From Flavobacterium potami (GTDB lineage: Bacteria > Bacteroidota > Bacteroidia > Flavobacteriales > Flavobacteriaceae), in assembly GCF_020026915.1 (NCBI RefSeq), contig NZ_JAINUY010000007.1, forward strand, positions 62,001-126,000: a DNA stretch of 64,000 bases. The letters run 5' to 3'. The first letter of the stretch is position 1, and each line of letters starts with the position of its first letter. The notes under the pieces were generated by a model. That model made no database searches, was not told the origin of the DNA, and worked only from the letters and a program-made list of their open reading frames with translations. Shown piece by piece: positions 51,242 to 59,518 of this stretch. The position numbers and the translations under genes are program-made.

Positions 51242-51316
51242 ATGTTTAGTCCTGCTATCCGCTATATCTTTTGTGGCGAACCCCGCCACAAAAGGATGCC
51301 GCTTCTATCAGGGCTA
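51242..51316 (-). repeat. GGGTT-loop hairpin repeat, copy C (short form)
   Basis: The stem CTTTTGTGGCG (51268-51278) pairs with CGCCACAAAAG (51284-51294), with AACCC between. The flanks are CCTGCTATCCGCTATAT on the left and GATGCCGCTTCTATCAGGGC on the right. On the minus strand it matches the flanks of copy A. Confidence 0.88.
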
Positions 51317-51367
51317 ATAGAGCAGTTTTTGTTTTCAGAAGAAGTGTGGACAAAGTTAACCGCTCAG

Positions 51368-51412
51368 TTTGTCATTCCGAGGAACGAGGAATCTCCACAA
51401 GTAGCTCCGTAA
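51368..51412. repeat. GTCATTCCGAGGAACGAGG intergenic repeat, copy 3
   Basis: TTTGTCATTCCGAGGAACGA then GGAATCTCCACAAGTAGCTC, nearly identical to copy 1 at 21790-21835. Confidence 0.75.
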
Positions 51413-51435
51413 AGATTGGCGGAGTTTATAATATT

Positions 51436-51843
51436 CTAGTTATGGGTCAGTTTGCCATCAGGATATTTATAAAATTCAAGATCTAATTGGTCAAGACTTG
51501 CATTTATTTTTTCATTATCAAGTTCTTCGACTTCTTGATTTTGTAATTTTTCAATTAAAATATTATTGGATAGTTTCTTCGGATTGATTAAAGAAATTGC
51601 ATTCTCGAGAATTTTTGCAGTTTTAATTTTGCCATTTCTTTTTAAGGCTTTTAATGTTTCAAAACAATTTTTTCCACAATTAAAAAAATATTGATTAAAT
51701 CCACCATTATTAACTTCCATTTCTAATTCTTCAATATCAGCAATTGGTTTGGAGTTTTTGTTTATTTCTTTACCAAATGAATTTTGACTGAAACAATTCA
51801 GAGATGTTATTAGAAGAAATAAAATAAATAGATTGATTTTCAT
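51436..51843 (-). CDS. DUF4375 (DMP19-like) secreted protein
   Basis: Protein of 135 residues with a signal peptide (INLFILFLLITSLNCFSQ; a Cys at the end may make it a lipoprotein). The segment LEMEVNNGGFNQYFFNCGKN and ETLKALKRNGKIKTAKILEN match the DMP19/DUF4375 pattern, whose members mimic DNA or bind histone-like proteins in Neisseria. Whether this one does is unknown. The gene ends just beside a repeat pile-up at 51.0-51.4 kb. Confidence 0.75.
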   Translation of the reverse strand: MKINLFILFLLITSLNCFSQNSFGKEINKNSKPIADIEELEMEVNNGGFNQYFFNCGKNCFETLKALKRNGKIKTAKILENAISLINPKKLSNNILIEKLQNQEVEELDNEKINASLDQLDLEFYKYPDGKLTHN

Positions 51844-51889
51844 TTAAAATTATAGTGCTTAATGTTTTTATAGTCTAGTGAAATATAAA

Positions 51890-52243
51890 CTATTTTATCC
51901 TAATCAATTTCCCTTTTCCCGTCACTATATTTAGATAATTAGCATCATTCCTATCATGCATAAAAAACTCAATAGTATCCTTTTGAATTTGATCTTTCGG
52001 GATAGTTATAACTAAATCAATATTTATAAAATTATCCAATAGTATTGCATTCCCATAAGAAACCTTTCCTTTTGGCAAAAATTTGTTGTCAAAAGCAAAA
52101 ACACTGTCCTTAAAAGTAATTTTATCTTTTAGGATATATTGATTTTCGTCTTCTATTAAATAATTATAACGACCATTAAGTTTCTCTGTTTTCTGACTGA
52201 AATTAATAGAAATCAGCGCTATTATTAAAGTGAAAAATTTCAT
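51890..52243 (-). CDS. Secreted protein of unknown function
   Basis: Protein of 117 residues with a weak signal peptide (MKFFTLIIALISINFSQ). The mature part is beta-rich and charged (GRYNYLIEDENQYILKDKIT; GNAILLDNFINIDLVITIPK), perhaps a small barrel. I recognise no family. It lies 6 bases after the RamB-like regulator stop on the same strand, so it may be cotranscribed with it. Confidence 0.62.
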   Translation of the reverse strand: MKFFTLIIALISINFSQKTEKLNGRYNYLIEDENQYILKDKITFKDSVFAFDNKFLPKGKVSYGNAILLDNFINIDLVITIPKDQIQKDTIEFFMHDRNDANYLNIVTGKGKLIRIK

Positions 52244-52249
52244 GCTATT

Positions 52250-53731
52250 CTAACTGTATTGATTCATAAACTGCTGTACAACTGCATCTGTATTTTCATG
52301 GCGTTTCTTTTTCTCCAAAACAATTGGCGGAGCGCTTCTTTCTAAACAATCTTGTACCGCGCAGGTCTCGCAAGTTACACCTACAATTCGTTTTACCAAA
52401 GGTTTTCCGTCAATGAATTTAAATTTCTTTTTCATTGTCGGATTAATTAAAATTCCAACAGAAATACTTCGGATATAATTTTCAGCAAAAGGATCTTTTG
52501 TAGCCGATGAAAAAACTAAATATTCATTGCCACTATTCGCATAACTTGAAATCTGAGCATCAAAAAAATGAGGTTTATTTTGTCTGATCGCTTCGTCAAT
52601 GGTTTTTACCGAAACCCATCTTCTGCAATAATGTTCATTCGTCTCATTGGCATGCGGTTCCTGCTGGTGCGTAATGTGTAATTCTTTGTTGATTTGATAA
52701 AAATCAGAACCAATTTTATGAGATAATCTGAGGAAGAAAAGGTTTTTCAATTGGAAATCTTTCGGTAATAAATTAGTTAATCGCTGATAAAAAGATTCTG
52801 GCGAAACCTCAAAACTTTCAATTAGCGCCACAAATTCCTCTGGTTTTGGGTTTTCGTTTTCCAAAAAAGCATTGATTTTATTGACAACCAATTTTCTCGG
52901 CAACAATAAAGCGCCTGCAAAATAAGAAGCATAAAAATTATTCAGGACCTGATCAAAATTTTCAAACTTAATCCAACTGAAAGTCAGCAGACGATCTGAA
53001 ATTTTCAAATAATTATAAGCGATTTCTTTGGCCAAAATAAAAGCCTTTTGCGGATCATCTAATTCGGTTGAAAGCAATAAAGTCTTGCTTTTTGGAACAT
53101 AAATCGAGCGCAAATCGCCCAAAGCTTCCTGATCTGTAAAAGCAATTTCTTTTATGTTGTATTCGTATTCTTCTTTTAAAATCGCTTCCAATTCTTCAAT
53201 GCTGATTTTCGAATCTAAATTAATCTGAAAGGATTTCGAAAAAGCAATTACTTTCTCTTCTAAATCTTCAAAATAATTGCTGTGTGCTTCCTGATACGAA
53301 CGCAAAGCAGCAAGAAAAAAACTTTCTCGGCTTAAATTATAATGTTGTGCAATTTCAATAATCGTACTAATAAAGGCATTGACTTTTGCCGGAGCATTCG
53401 CAATAATATCAATTAAATCGGCTTCCTGAATTCCGAAAAGCTCCAGCGGAATCTCTTTTAAAATTCCAGATTTTAATATTTCGCCAATCGGAGCGAGGTT
53501 ATTATCGAGTTTTAAAGACACCATTTGGTCGTAAGTCACGTCCAAATGTTCACATAAAAGCAAAATTTTATCTGTTTTGGGATATTTTTTTCCTTTTTCA
53601 ATCTCGTTTAAATACGATTTTGAAAGATTAGTCAGTTTGGCCAAACCAAAAAGGGACAAGTTCTTTTGCGTGCGAACTTGCTTCAGTTTTAGTCCAAAAA
53701 TCAGCTTTATATAGTCTTTTTCGATATCCAT
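52250..53731 (-). CDS. RamB-like XRE family regulator with IrrE and DUF2083 domains
   Basis: Regulator of 493 residues. A Cro/C1-type helix-turn-helix at residues ~10-66 (KLKQVRTQKNLSLFGLAKLT; SYLNEIEKGKKYPKTDKILL) is followed by an IrrE-like domain in the middle (LLSTELDDPQKAFILAKEIA with helical surroundings, but no clear H-E-x-x-H) and a DUF2083 C-terminal domain with clustered Cys (VTCETCAVQDCLERSAPP). RamB of actinobacteria, of the same architecture, controls aceA and aceB. Here too the gene is divergent from aceB, so glyoxylate shunt regulation is a strong inference. Its promoter may be nearly leaderless. Confidence 0.87.
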   Translation of the reverse strand: MDIEKDYIKLIFGLKLKQVRTQKNLSLFGLAKLTNLSKSYLNEIEKGKKYPKTDKILLLCEHLDVTYDQMVSLKLDNNLAPIGEILKSGILKEIPLELFGIQEADLIDIIANAPAKVNAFISTIIEIAQHYNLSRESFFLAALRSYQEAHSNYFEDLEEKVIAFSKSFQINLDSKISIEELEAILKEEYEYNIKEIAFTDQEALGDLRSIYVPKSKTLLLSTELDDPQKAFILAKEIAYNYLKISDRLLTFSWIKFENFDQVLNNFYASYFAGALLLPRKLVVNKINAFLENENPKPEEFVALIESFEVSPESFYQRLTNLLPKDFQLKNLFFLRLSHKIGSDFYQINKELHITHQQEPHANETNEHYCRRWVSVKTIDEAIRQNKPHFFDAQISSYANSGNEYLVFSSATKDPFAENYIRSISVGILINPTMKKKFKFIDGKPLVKRIVGVTCETCAVQDCLERSAPPIVLEKKKRHENTDAVVQQFMNQYS

Positions 53732-53736
53732 AATGT

Positions 53737-53766
53737 CAAATATAGAAATTCTAAAAACAATCGCAA
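53737..53766 (-). promoter_or_regulatory. Promoter of the RamB-like regulator, probably leaderless
   Basis: On the minus strand TTG (53766-53764), 19 bases, then TATATTTG (53744-53737), only 5 bases before the start codon at 53731. Transcription would start at or very near the ATG. Confidence 0.65.
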
Positions 53767-53786
53767 AATAAATATTTTTTAAATTT

Positions 53787-53800
53787 AGCGAACGTTCGCT
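53787..53800. promoter_or_regulatory. Perfect 14-bp palindrome AGCGAACGTTCGCT in the ramB-aceB gap
   Basis: A GC-rich palindrome in an otherwise AT-rich divergent promoter region. It lies 20 bases upstream of the regulator's -33 box and about 140 bases before the aceB start. A plausible operator for the divergent pair. Confidence 0.6.
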
Positions 53801-53942
53801 TGTTTTGTAAAAAACTTTTTTATAACATTGTACTGTCGAAACGAATTAATTATGAGTTAGTTATGATTTGTTGTTTTGATAAAATGGAAAAGGATTAAGA
53901 AGTAAAACTTTTTAAATCCAATAAAAATTAAAATCTGCAGCT

Positions 53943-55544
53943 ATGAAAAACCAATTAGAGATTACTGAAATGGCTATAGAATTCTTAGCCGAGAAAAAGC
54001 TTGCTTATCCAAAAATCTGGACAGAAGAAGCGACTGCGTTTATTACCGAATTGCACAAAAAATTCGAATCGCAAAGAAAATTACTGCTTTTACAAAGAGA
54101 GCAAAAACAAGTTGCTTTTGATCAGGGCGTCATGCCGGTTTTTACTCCAGAAACAAAAAGTGTCAGAGAAGGTAATTGGACAGCTGGAGAAATTCCGAAA
54201 GATTTATTAGACAGAAGAGTTGAGATTACTGGACCTGTTGATCGTAAAATGATCATCAACGCTTTGAATTCAGGTGCGAAAACTTTCATGGCTGATTTTG
54301 AAGATAGCACTTCGCCAACCTGGAAAAACCTAATGGACGGGCAAGTGAACTTAATCGACGCGGTGAACAAAACCATTACGTATACCGATTTGGTGAAACA
54401 GAAATCATATCATTTAAATCAAAAAATTGCAACGTTAATTGTACGTCCGAGAGGTTTGCATCTTCCTGAAAAACATGTTTTGATTGAAGGAAATGAAGTT
54501 TCAGGATCGCTGGTAGATTTTGGTTTGTATGTTTTTCACAATCATAAAAGACTTTTAGAAAACAATTCTGGACCGTACTTCTACATTCCGAAATTGGAAC
54601 ATTATCTGGAAGCAAGATGGTGGAACAGCGTAATCGATTTTACCGAAGATTATTTGAAACTGAAAAGAGGAACGATAAAAGTGACGGTTTTAATTGAAAC
54701 GATTACAGCAAGTTTTCAGTTGGATGAAATCATTTTCGAATTGAAAGAACATATCGTAGGCTTGAACTGCGGGCGCTGGGATTATATTTTCTCTTACATT
54801 AAAAAGTTTAGAAAAAATCCAAAATTCATTGTTCCAGATCGCGATCAGGTAAATATGACTTCACCTTTTATGAATGCGTATTCCAATTTGGTAATTCAGA
54901 GATGTCATAAACGCGGCATTCATGCAATTGGCGGAATGGCTGCTCAAATTCCGATTCGAAATAATGATGAGGCCAATGCGATCGCTTTCGCAAAAGTGAA
55001 AACCGATAAAGAACGCGAAGTTCGAAACGGTCACGACGGAACTTGGGTGGCGCATCCAGATTTGGTTCCGCTAGCAAAAGCGGTTTTTGATGAAGGAATG
55101 CCAAGTCCAAATCAGATTCATATTAAAAGAGAACACCGCAAAATAACGGAAGAAGATTTGGTTGAACCACCAATTGGATTAATTACAGAAAATGGTGTTC
55201 GAAAAAATATCAATGTTGCGGTTCTATATCTGGCTTCATGGCTAAACGGACAAGGCGCAGCTGCTTTGCATAATTTAATGGAAGATGCAGCAACAGCCGA
55301 AATTTCAAGATCGCAATTGTGGCAATGGCTTCAAAACAAAGTGATTTTAGATAACGGACGAAAATTAGATTTGGCGTATTATCACGAATTGGCTTTGGAT
55401 GAATTCCAGAAAATCAAAACCGAATTAGGAGAAGAAAAACACGAAGAACAGCAGTTTCCATTAGCCGAAAAAGTTTTGGAAAGATTAGTTGTAAACGCTG
55501 ATTTCGTTGATTTCTTAACGATTCCATGCTACAAATATCTATAA
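53943..55544 (+). CDS. aceB: Malate synthase A
   Basis: Second enzyme of the glyoxylate shunt: condenses glyoxylate with acetyl-CoA to malate. Length of 533 fits the A type. The sequence shows FMADFEDSTSPTWKNLMDGQ, the catalytic Arg region LIVRPRGLHLPEKHV, the metal-binding GLNCGRWDYIFSYIKKF and the C-terminal LEDAATAEISRSQLWQW-like segment (MEDAATAEISRSQLWQWLQN). aceA follows after 227 bases. The gene is divergent from the RamB-like regulator. Confidence 0.96.
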   Translation: MKNQLEITEMAIEFLAEKKLAYPKIWTEEATAFITELHKKFESQRKLLLLQREQKQVAFDQGVMPVFTPETKSVREGNWTAGEIPKDLLDRRVEITGPVDRKMIINALNSGAKTFMADFEDSTSPTWKNLMDGQVNLIDAVNKTITYTDLVKQKSYHLNQKIATLIVRPRGLHLPEKHVLIEGNEVSGSLVDFGLYVFHNHKRLLENNSGPYFYIPKLEHYLEARWWNSVIDFTEDYLKLKRGTIKVTVLIETITASFQLDEIIFELKEHIVGLNCGRWDYIFSYIKKFRKNPKFIVPDRDQVNMTSPFMNAYSNLVIQRCHKRGIHAIGGMAAQIPIRNNDEANAIAFAKVKTDKEREVRNGHDGTWVAHPDLVPLAKAVFDEGMPSPNQIHIKREHRKITEEDLVEPPIGLITENGVRKNINVAVLYLASWLNGQGAAALHNLMEDAATAEISRSQLWQWLQNKVILDNGRKLDLAYYHELALDEFQKIKTELGEEKHEEQQFPLAEKVLERLVVNADFVDFLTIPCYKYL

Positions 55545-55551
55545 AATCAAA

Positions 55552-55694
55552 TTTTAAACACATAGAAACATAGATTTTAGTTTTAATAAAAAAGGTAAAA
55601 GAAAAAACAAGTTTTCACACATAGCTATGTGCATTGAAACTAGTGAAACGCCTTTAACCACAAGGTAGAACTATGATTCTATGTGTTTAAAATT
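55552..55694. repeat. Word palindrome in the aceB-aceA gap (CACATAG / CTATGTG)
   Basis: The left arm is AAACACATAGAAACATAGAT (55555-55574) and the right arm ATGATTCTATGTGTTT (about 55672-55687). In the middle, CACATAG-CTATGTG (55618-55631) is a perfect 14-bp palindrome of the same word. After it, ACTGAACACTAAAAACTG-type words occur at 55709-55740. No gene is seen in the gap. Confidence 0.65.
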
Positions 55695-55771
55695 ACGCCT
55701 AGTTAAAGACTGAACACTAAAAACTGGGAACTGAACACTATTACTCACTAACCAACTTAACTATACTATTT

Positions 55772-57052
55772 ATGAAAACAACAGAAGACAGAATTCAGGA
55801 ACTGATTAACGATTGGATTACGAACCCGAGATGGAAAGGAGTGGAGCGTCCTTACACTGCAAGCGAAGTAGTGGCACTTCAAGGATCATATCAAATTGAG
55901 CATTCTATTGCAAAAATGGGTGCGGAGAAATTATGGAGAAAGTTAAAAAGTCAGGATTATGTAGCGGGTTTGGGAGCTTTAACAGGAAATCAGGCGATTC
56001 AGGAAGTGGATGCCGGTTTAGAAGCAATTTATTTGAGTGGATGGCAAGTCGCTGCTGATGCGAATCTGGCAGGCGAAATGTATCCAGATCAATCGCTGTA
56101 TCCTGTAAACAGTGTTCCGATGGTGGTAAAAAAGATCAACAATGCTTTATTGCGTGCTGATCAGATTCAGACTGTAAATAAAATTGAAGATAGAAAAGAT
56201 TATTTAGTGCCGATTGTGGCTGATGCCGAAGCAGGTTTTGGAGGAAATTTAAATGCGTTCGAATTAATGAAATCAATGATTGAGGCTGGAGCTTCTGGAG
56301 TTCATTTTGAAGATCAATTAAGTTCTGCTAAAAAATGCGGACACTTAGGCGGAAAAGTTTTGGTGCCAACACAGGAAGCAATTAATAAATTGATTGCAGC
56401 TCGTTTAGCTTCAGATGTTATGGGAGTTCCAACTTTAATTGTTGCTAGAACAGATGCTGATGCGGCTAATTTGCTAACATGCGACGCAGATCCAAGAGAT
56501 CGTAAATTCTTAACGGGAGAAAAAACGGCTGAAGGTTTCTTTTATGTAAATAAAGGAATCGACCAAGGAATCGCAAGAGGTTTGAGTTATGCTCCTTATG
56601 CCGATTTGATTTGGATGGAAACCAGTAATCCCGATTTAGATTACGCTAGAAAATTTGCAAAAGCAATGAAAAAAGAATTTCCAGATAAAATGTTGGCATA
56701 CAATTGTTCGCCTTCTTTCAATTGGGCTGCGAAATTATCAGTTGCTGAAATGGAAACTTTTAGAGAAGATTTGGCTGCAATGGGATATAGTTTCCAATTC
56801 ATCACTTTGGCAGGATTCCATGCTTTGAACACGAGTATGTTCGAATTGTCTAAAGCGTACAAAGAACGCGGAATGGCAGGTTACTCTGAATTACAGGAAA
56901 GAGAATTCGCTCTCCAAAAAAATGGATTCAGAGCTGTAAAACACCAAGCTTTTGTGGGAACTTCTTATTTCGATGCCGTTCAAAACACAGTTATGATTGG
57001 GAGATCATCAATAACCGCAATGAAACATTCTACAGAGGTTGAGCAATTTTAA
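55772..57052 (+). CDS. aceA: Isocitrate lyase
   Basis: First enzyme of the glyoxylate shunt: cleaves isocitrate to glyoxylate and succinate. The signature KKCGHLGGKVLVPTQEAI (K-K-C-G-H with the catalytic Cys) is near residue 190, with VPIVADAEAGFGGNLNAFEL before and TLIVARTDADAANLLTCDADPRD after. Length of 426 is the short bacterial type. Together with aceB it lets the cell grow on acetate or fatty acids. A word palindrome follows, between this and the convergent Crp/Fnr gene. Confidence 0.97.
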   Translation: MKTTEDRIQELINDWITNPRWKGVERPYTASEVVALQGSYQIEHSIAKMGAEKLWRKLKSQDYVAGLGALTGNQAIQEVDAGLEAIYLSGWQVAADANLAGEMYPDQSLYPVNSVPMVVKKINNALLRADQIQTVNKIEDRKDYLVPIVADAEAGFGGNLNAFELMKSMIEAGASGVHFEDQLSSAKKCGHLGGKVLVPTQEAINKLIAARLASDVMGVPTLIVARTDADAANLLTCDADPRDRKFLTGEKTAEGFFYVNKGIDQGIARGLSYAPYADLIWMETSNPDLDYARKFAKAMKKEFPDKMLAYNCSPSFNWAAKLSVAEMETFREDLAAMGYSFQFITLAGFHALNTSMFELSKAYKERGMAGYSELQEREFALQKNGFRAVKHQAFVGTSYFDAVQNTVMIGRSSITAMKHSTEVEQF

Positions 57053-57063
57053 TTCAAATTTTT

Positions 57064-57156
57064 ACCATTAAGATATTAAGGAAATTAAGCTTTATGTTCT
57101 TTAAAAAAAACAAGAAAGATTAAGTTTAGCTTAATGAACTTTAATGTCTTAATGGT
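57064..57156. repeat. Word palindrome after aceA (ATTAAG / CTTAAT)
   Basis: ATTAAG occurs at 57067, 57075 and 57084. The inverse CTTAAT occurs at 57130 and 57148 with an ACTTTAAT variant between. The ends ACCATTAAG and CTTAATGGT are exact complements. A T-rich run follows, so it may also act as a terminator between two convergent genes. Confidence 0.7.
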
Positions 57157-57169
57157 TATTTTTTTTTTA

Positions 57170-57745
57170 TTATTTCTTCAGTAAGCGAGCTTTCATTTTG
57201 CTGAAAAATTCAGGTGTTACTCCAATGAAAGATGCGATTTGTTTTTGAGGAACTTTATGAACTAATGTTCCGTATTTTTTAGTGAATTTTTCAAAACGTT
57301 CCTCGGCAGGTAAACTTAAGTTGTCCATTAATCGCTGCTGATTTGCTACTAATGAATTCTCAATTAAAATTCTGAAAAAACGTTCCAATTTCGGAATTTC
57401 AAGATACAATTGTTCCTGATTTTCTTTTGATAAAGAAAGCACTTCTGCTTCTTCTAAAACTTCAATAAAAAGCTGTCCTGGTTTCTCTGAAAAATAACTG
57501 TACATATCACTTATCCACCATCCTTCGCAAGCAAAAGAGAGTACGTGTTCAACAATATTATCATTGATATTGAAACTTCTTAAAATACCAGAATTTACAA
57601 AATACGAATGTTTGCAAACTTCACCAGCATTTAATAAAAGCGTTTTGGCTTTGTACGTGTTTGTTTCTAGTTTAGATAAAAAAAGCGCCTGTTCTTCTGG
57701 AGTCAGAGAAACGTGTTTGGCAATATTTTCAAGAATTAATGCCAT
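57170..57745 (-). CDS. Crp/Fnr family regulator
   Basis: Protein of 191 residues. A cyclic-nucleotide-binding-like beta-roll (residues ~10-110: KTLLLNAGEVCKHSYFVNSG; VEHVLSFACEGWWISDMYSY) is followed by a long helix and a short C-terminal helix-turn-helix (ASFIGVTPEFFSKMKARL). The GE...RTA cAMP-binding pattern is not conserved, so the effector is unknown. It shares one base with the DUF6370 gene upstream (overlap at 57745), so they are coupled. It faces aceA, but a link to it is not shown. Confidence 0.9.
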   Translation of the reverse strand: MALILENIAKHVSLTPEEQALFLSKLETNTYKAKTLLLNAGEVCKHSYFVNSGILRSFNINDNIVEHVLSFACEGWWISDMYSYFSEKPGQLFIEVLEEAEVLSLSKENQEQLYLEIPKLERFFRILIENSLVANQQRLMDNLSLPAEERFEKFTKKYGTLVHKVPQKQIASFIGVTPEFFSKMKARLLKK

Positions 57746-58065
57746 TACTTTTTGTCTTCTATTAAAGTAAATGAAGTTGCTTTGAATCTATTGCCTTCGA
57801 TTTTTCCAGTTACAGTAGCTTTTCTGATAGCATTACAAAAACCGTCTTTAGCGTGTGCATCTCCATGTTGGTCAATTTTTGTACCATCAACAAAATAAGA
57901 TTTTCCGTCGATGCGGACAGCTAAATCACAGCTTTTGCCTTTCATTCCGAATTGGCATTCTCCGCAAGAAGCTTCTACAACTGTTGGTTTGTCAAATTTC
58001 TTTTTGCTTTGTGCTTGTACAGCAATTCCAATAAAAAGGAAAGTCGCTAATATTATATTTTTCAT
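57745..58065 (-). CDS. DUF6370 family secreted protein
   Basis: Protein of 106 residues with a signal peptide (MKNIILATFLFIGIAVQAQ). The mature domain contains VVEASCGECQFGMKGKSCDL and DAHAKDGFCNAIRKA, so four Cys and several His, a possible metal or disulfide site. I recall this as DUF6370; the function is unknown. It starts 3 bases after purT on the same strand and overlaps the Crp/Fnr gene by one base. The three may form one operon. Confidence 0.78.
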   Translation of the reverse strand: MKNIILATFLFIGIAVQAQSKKKFDKPTVVEASCGECQFGMKGKSCDLAVRIDGKSYFVDGTKIDQHGDAHAKDGFCNAIRKATVTGKIEGNRFKATSFTLIEDKK

Positions 58066-58067
58066 AG

Positions 58068-59228
58068 TTAAGAATTTACTGTTATTAATTTCGCTGTTTC
58101 TTTTGCGCGTTCTGTTACTTCGTTGATTGGAGTTGAAAGCGTGTCGTGACTCAAAACGACTCCCATTCTTCGGTAAGGTCTTGAAGTTGGTTTCCCGAAA
58201 ATCCTGAAATCGGTTTTTGGTAAAGCCGCTACTTTCTCGATTCCGGTAAAAGTTGGGTTTGTCGAATCTTCTGAAGCTAAAATTACTGCACTTGCTCCCG
58301 CTTTTTCTAAAGTGATTTCAAAAATTGGAAGACTTAAAATTGCTCGTAAATGCAATTCGAACTCGTTGAAATTCTGTGTTCCTGCTAAAGTTACCATTCC
58401 AGTATCGTGGGGACGTGGCGAAAGTTCAGAGAAATAAACGCCTTCATTCGTCAGGAAAAATTCAACACCAAAAAGTCCCGCACCGCCAAGCGCTTCGGTA
58501 ATTTTTTCGGCCATATCCTGAGCTTCGTACAAATCTTTTTCAGAAACCAAAGCAGGCTGCCAGCTTTCCTGATAATCGCCTCTTTCCTGTCTGTGTCCAA
58601 TTGGCGAGCAGAATAATGTTGGATTACCGTTTTGAGTAATCGTTAAAAGCGTAATTTCAGAATTGAAATCTACAAAGGCTTCTACAATAACTTCGATAAC
58701 ATCACCACGCGAACCTGCAACTGCGTATTGCCAAGCTTTTTCGATATCACTTTCAGATTTGATTGTTGATTGTCCTTTTCCAGAAGAAGACATTAATGGT
58801 TTTACCACACACGGAATTCCGACTTCCTGAACTGCTTTTTGAAGTTCTTCTGCAGATGTTGCGTATTGGTATTCTGCTGTTCGTAATCCGAGTTCTTTTG
58901 CTGCCAAATCGCGGATGGCTTTACGATTCATGGTAAAGTTGGCTGCTTTCGCAGAAGGAACAATGGTAATGCCTTGCTTTTCGTAATCATAAAAACGTTC
59001 GGTGCGAATGGCTTCTATTTCGGGAACAATAAAATCTGGTTTATGTTTGGCTACGATTCTATCAAGTGCTTCGCCGTCAAGCATATTAATGACTTCAAAA
59101 TCGTGTGCAACTTGCATTGCTGGTGCATTTTCGTAACTATCAACTGCGATTATAGTTTGTCCGATTCGTTGTGCGGCGATGACAAATTCTTTGCCTAATT
59201 CGCCTGAACCTAGGAGTAGTATTTTCAT
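58068..59228 (-). CDS. purT: Formate-dependent GAR transformylase
   Basis: ATP-grasp enzyme of purine synthesis: makes formyl-GAR from GAR, formate and ATP. MKILLLGSGELGKEFVIAAQ at the N-terminus is the family pattern. Later segments are PCVVKPLMSSSGKGQSTIKS (ATP-binding loop), EAFVDFNSEITLLTI, and FGVEFFLTNEGVYFSELSPR with PHDTGMVTL. Length of 386 is standard. It heads the run purT-DUF6370-Crp/Fnr on the minus strand. Confidence 0.96.
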   Translation of the reverse strand: MKILLLGSGELGKEFVIAAQRIGQTIIAVDSYENAPAMQVAHDFEVINMLDGEALDRIVAKHKPDFIVPEIEAIRTERFYDYEKQGITIVPSAKAANFTMNRKAIRDLAAKELGLRTAEYQYATSAEELQKAVQEVGIPCVVKPLMSSSGKGQSTIKSESDIEKAWQYAVAGSRGDVIEVIVEAFVDFNSEITLLTITQNGNPTLFCSPIGHRQERGDYQESWQPALVSEKDLYEAQDMAEKITEALGGAGLFGVEFFLTNEGVYFSELSPRPHDTGMVTLAGTQNFNEFELHLRAILSLPIFEITLEKAGASAVILASEDSTNPTFTGIEKVAALPKTDFRIFGKPTSRPYRRMGVVLSHDTLSTPINEVTERAKETAKLITVNS

Positions 59229-59274
59229 TTTGGAGTAGTGTATTGTTGAGTAGTAAAAGTAAAGAAAAAGCTTC

Positions 59275-59318
59275 TTTTAACCGCAAAGTTCGCAAAGATT
59301 TACGCAAAGAACGCTAAG
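59275..59318. repeat. CGCAAAG word array (single arm)
   Basis: CGCAAAG occurs at 59282, 59291 and 59303, after TTTTAAC. The inverse words (CTTTGCG) occur 750 bases away at 60056-60083, after the next gene. It is a one-arm relative of the other word palindromes. Confidence 0.6.
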
Positions 59319-59388
59319 TTTTTGTTTTTAAGTTAAAAGGTGATGCAAAGAGAGTTCTCTCGCAGATTTTGCAGATTTTTTTTAAGAT

Positions 59389-59517
59389 GAATTGCCTCCA
59401 GCTTTAGCTGGAGGAATTGAGATGAGAATGGTTTAGGGCTTTAAGCCTAAAATAAAGTTTGGCTAAAGCCTTGTTGGAAACTATTATTTTACCTCCAGCT
59501 AAAGCTGGAGGCAATTC
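59389..59517. repeat. 129-bp element with GAATTGCC ends, copy 2
   Basis: Terminal repeats GAATTGCC (59389-59396) and GGCAATTC (59510-59517); hairpins CCTCCAGCT/AGCTGGAGG at both ends (59395-59414 and 59492-59511) and a GGCTTTAAGCC/GGCTAAAGCC-like pair in the middle. It is exactly as long as copy 1. It ends one base before the stop codon of the next minus-strand gene. Confidence 0.87.
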
Positions 59518-59518
59518 A

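Noticed and set aside
51271..51486. 71-codon open frame across the repeat cluster after pirin
   Set aside because: It runs through the GGGTT-loop and GTCATTCC repeats and is a by-product of them; it has no protein-like pattern.
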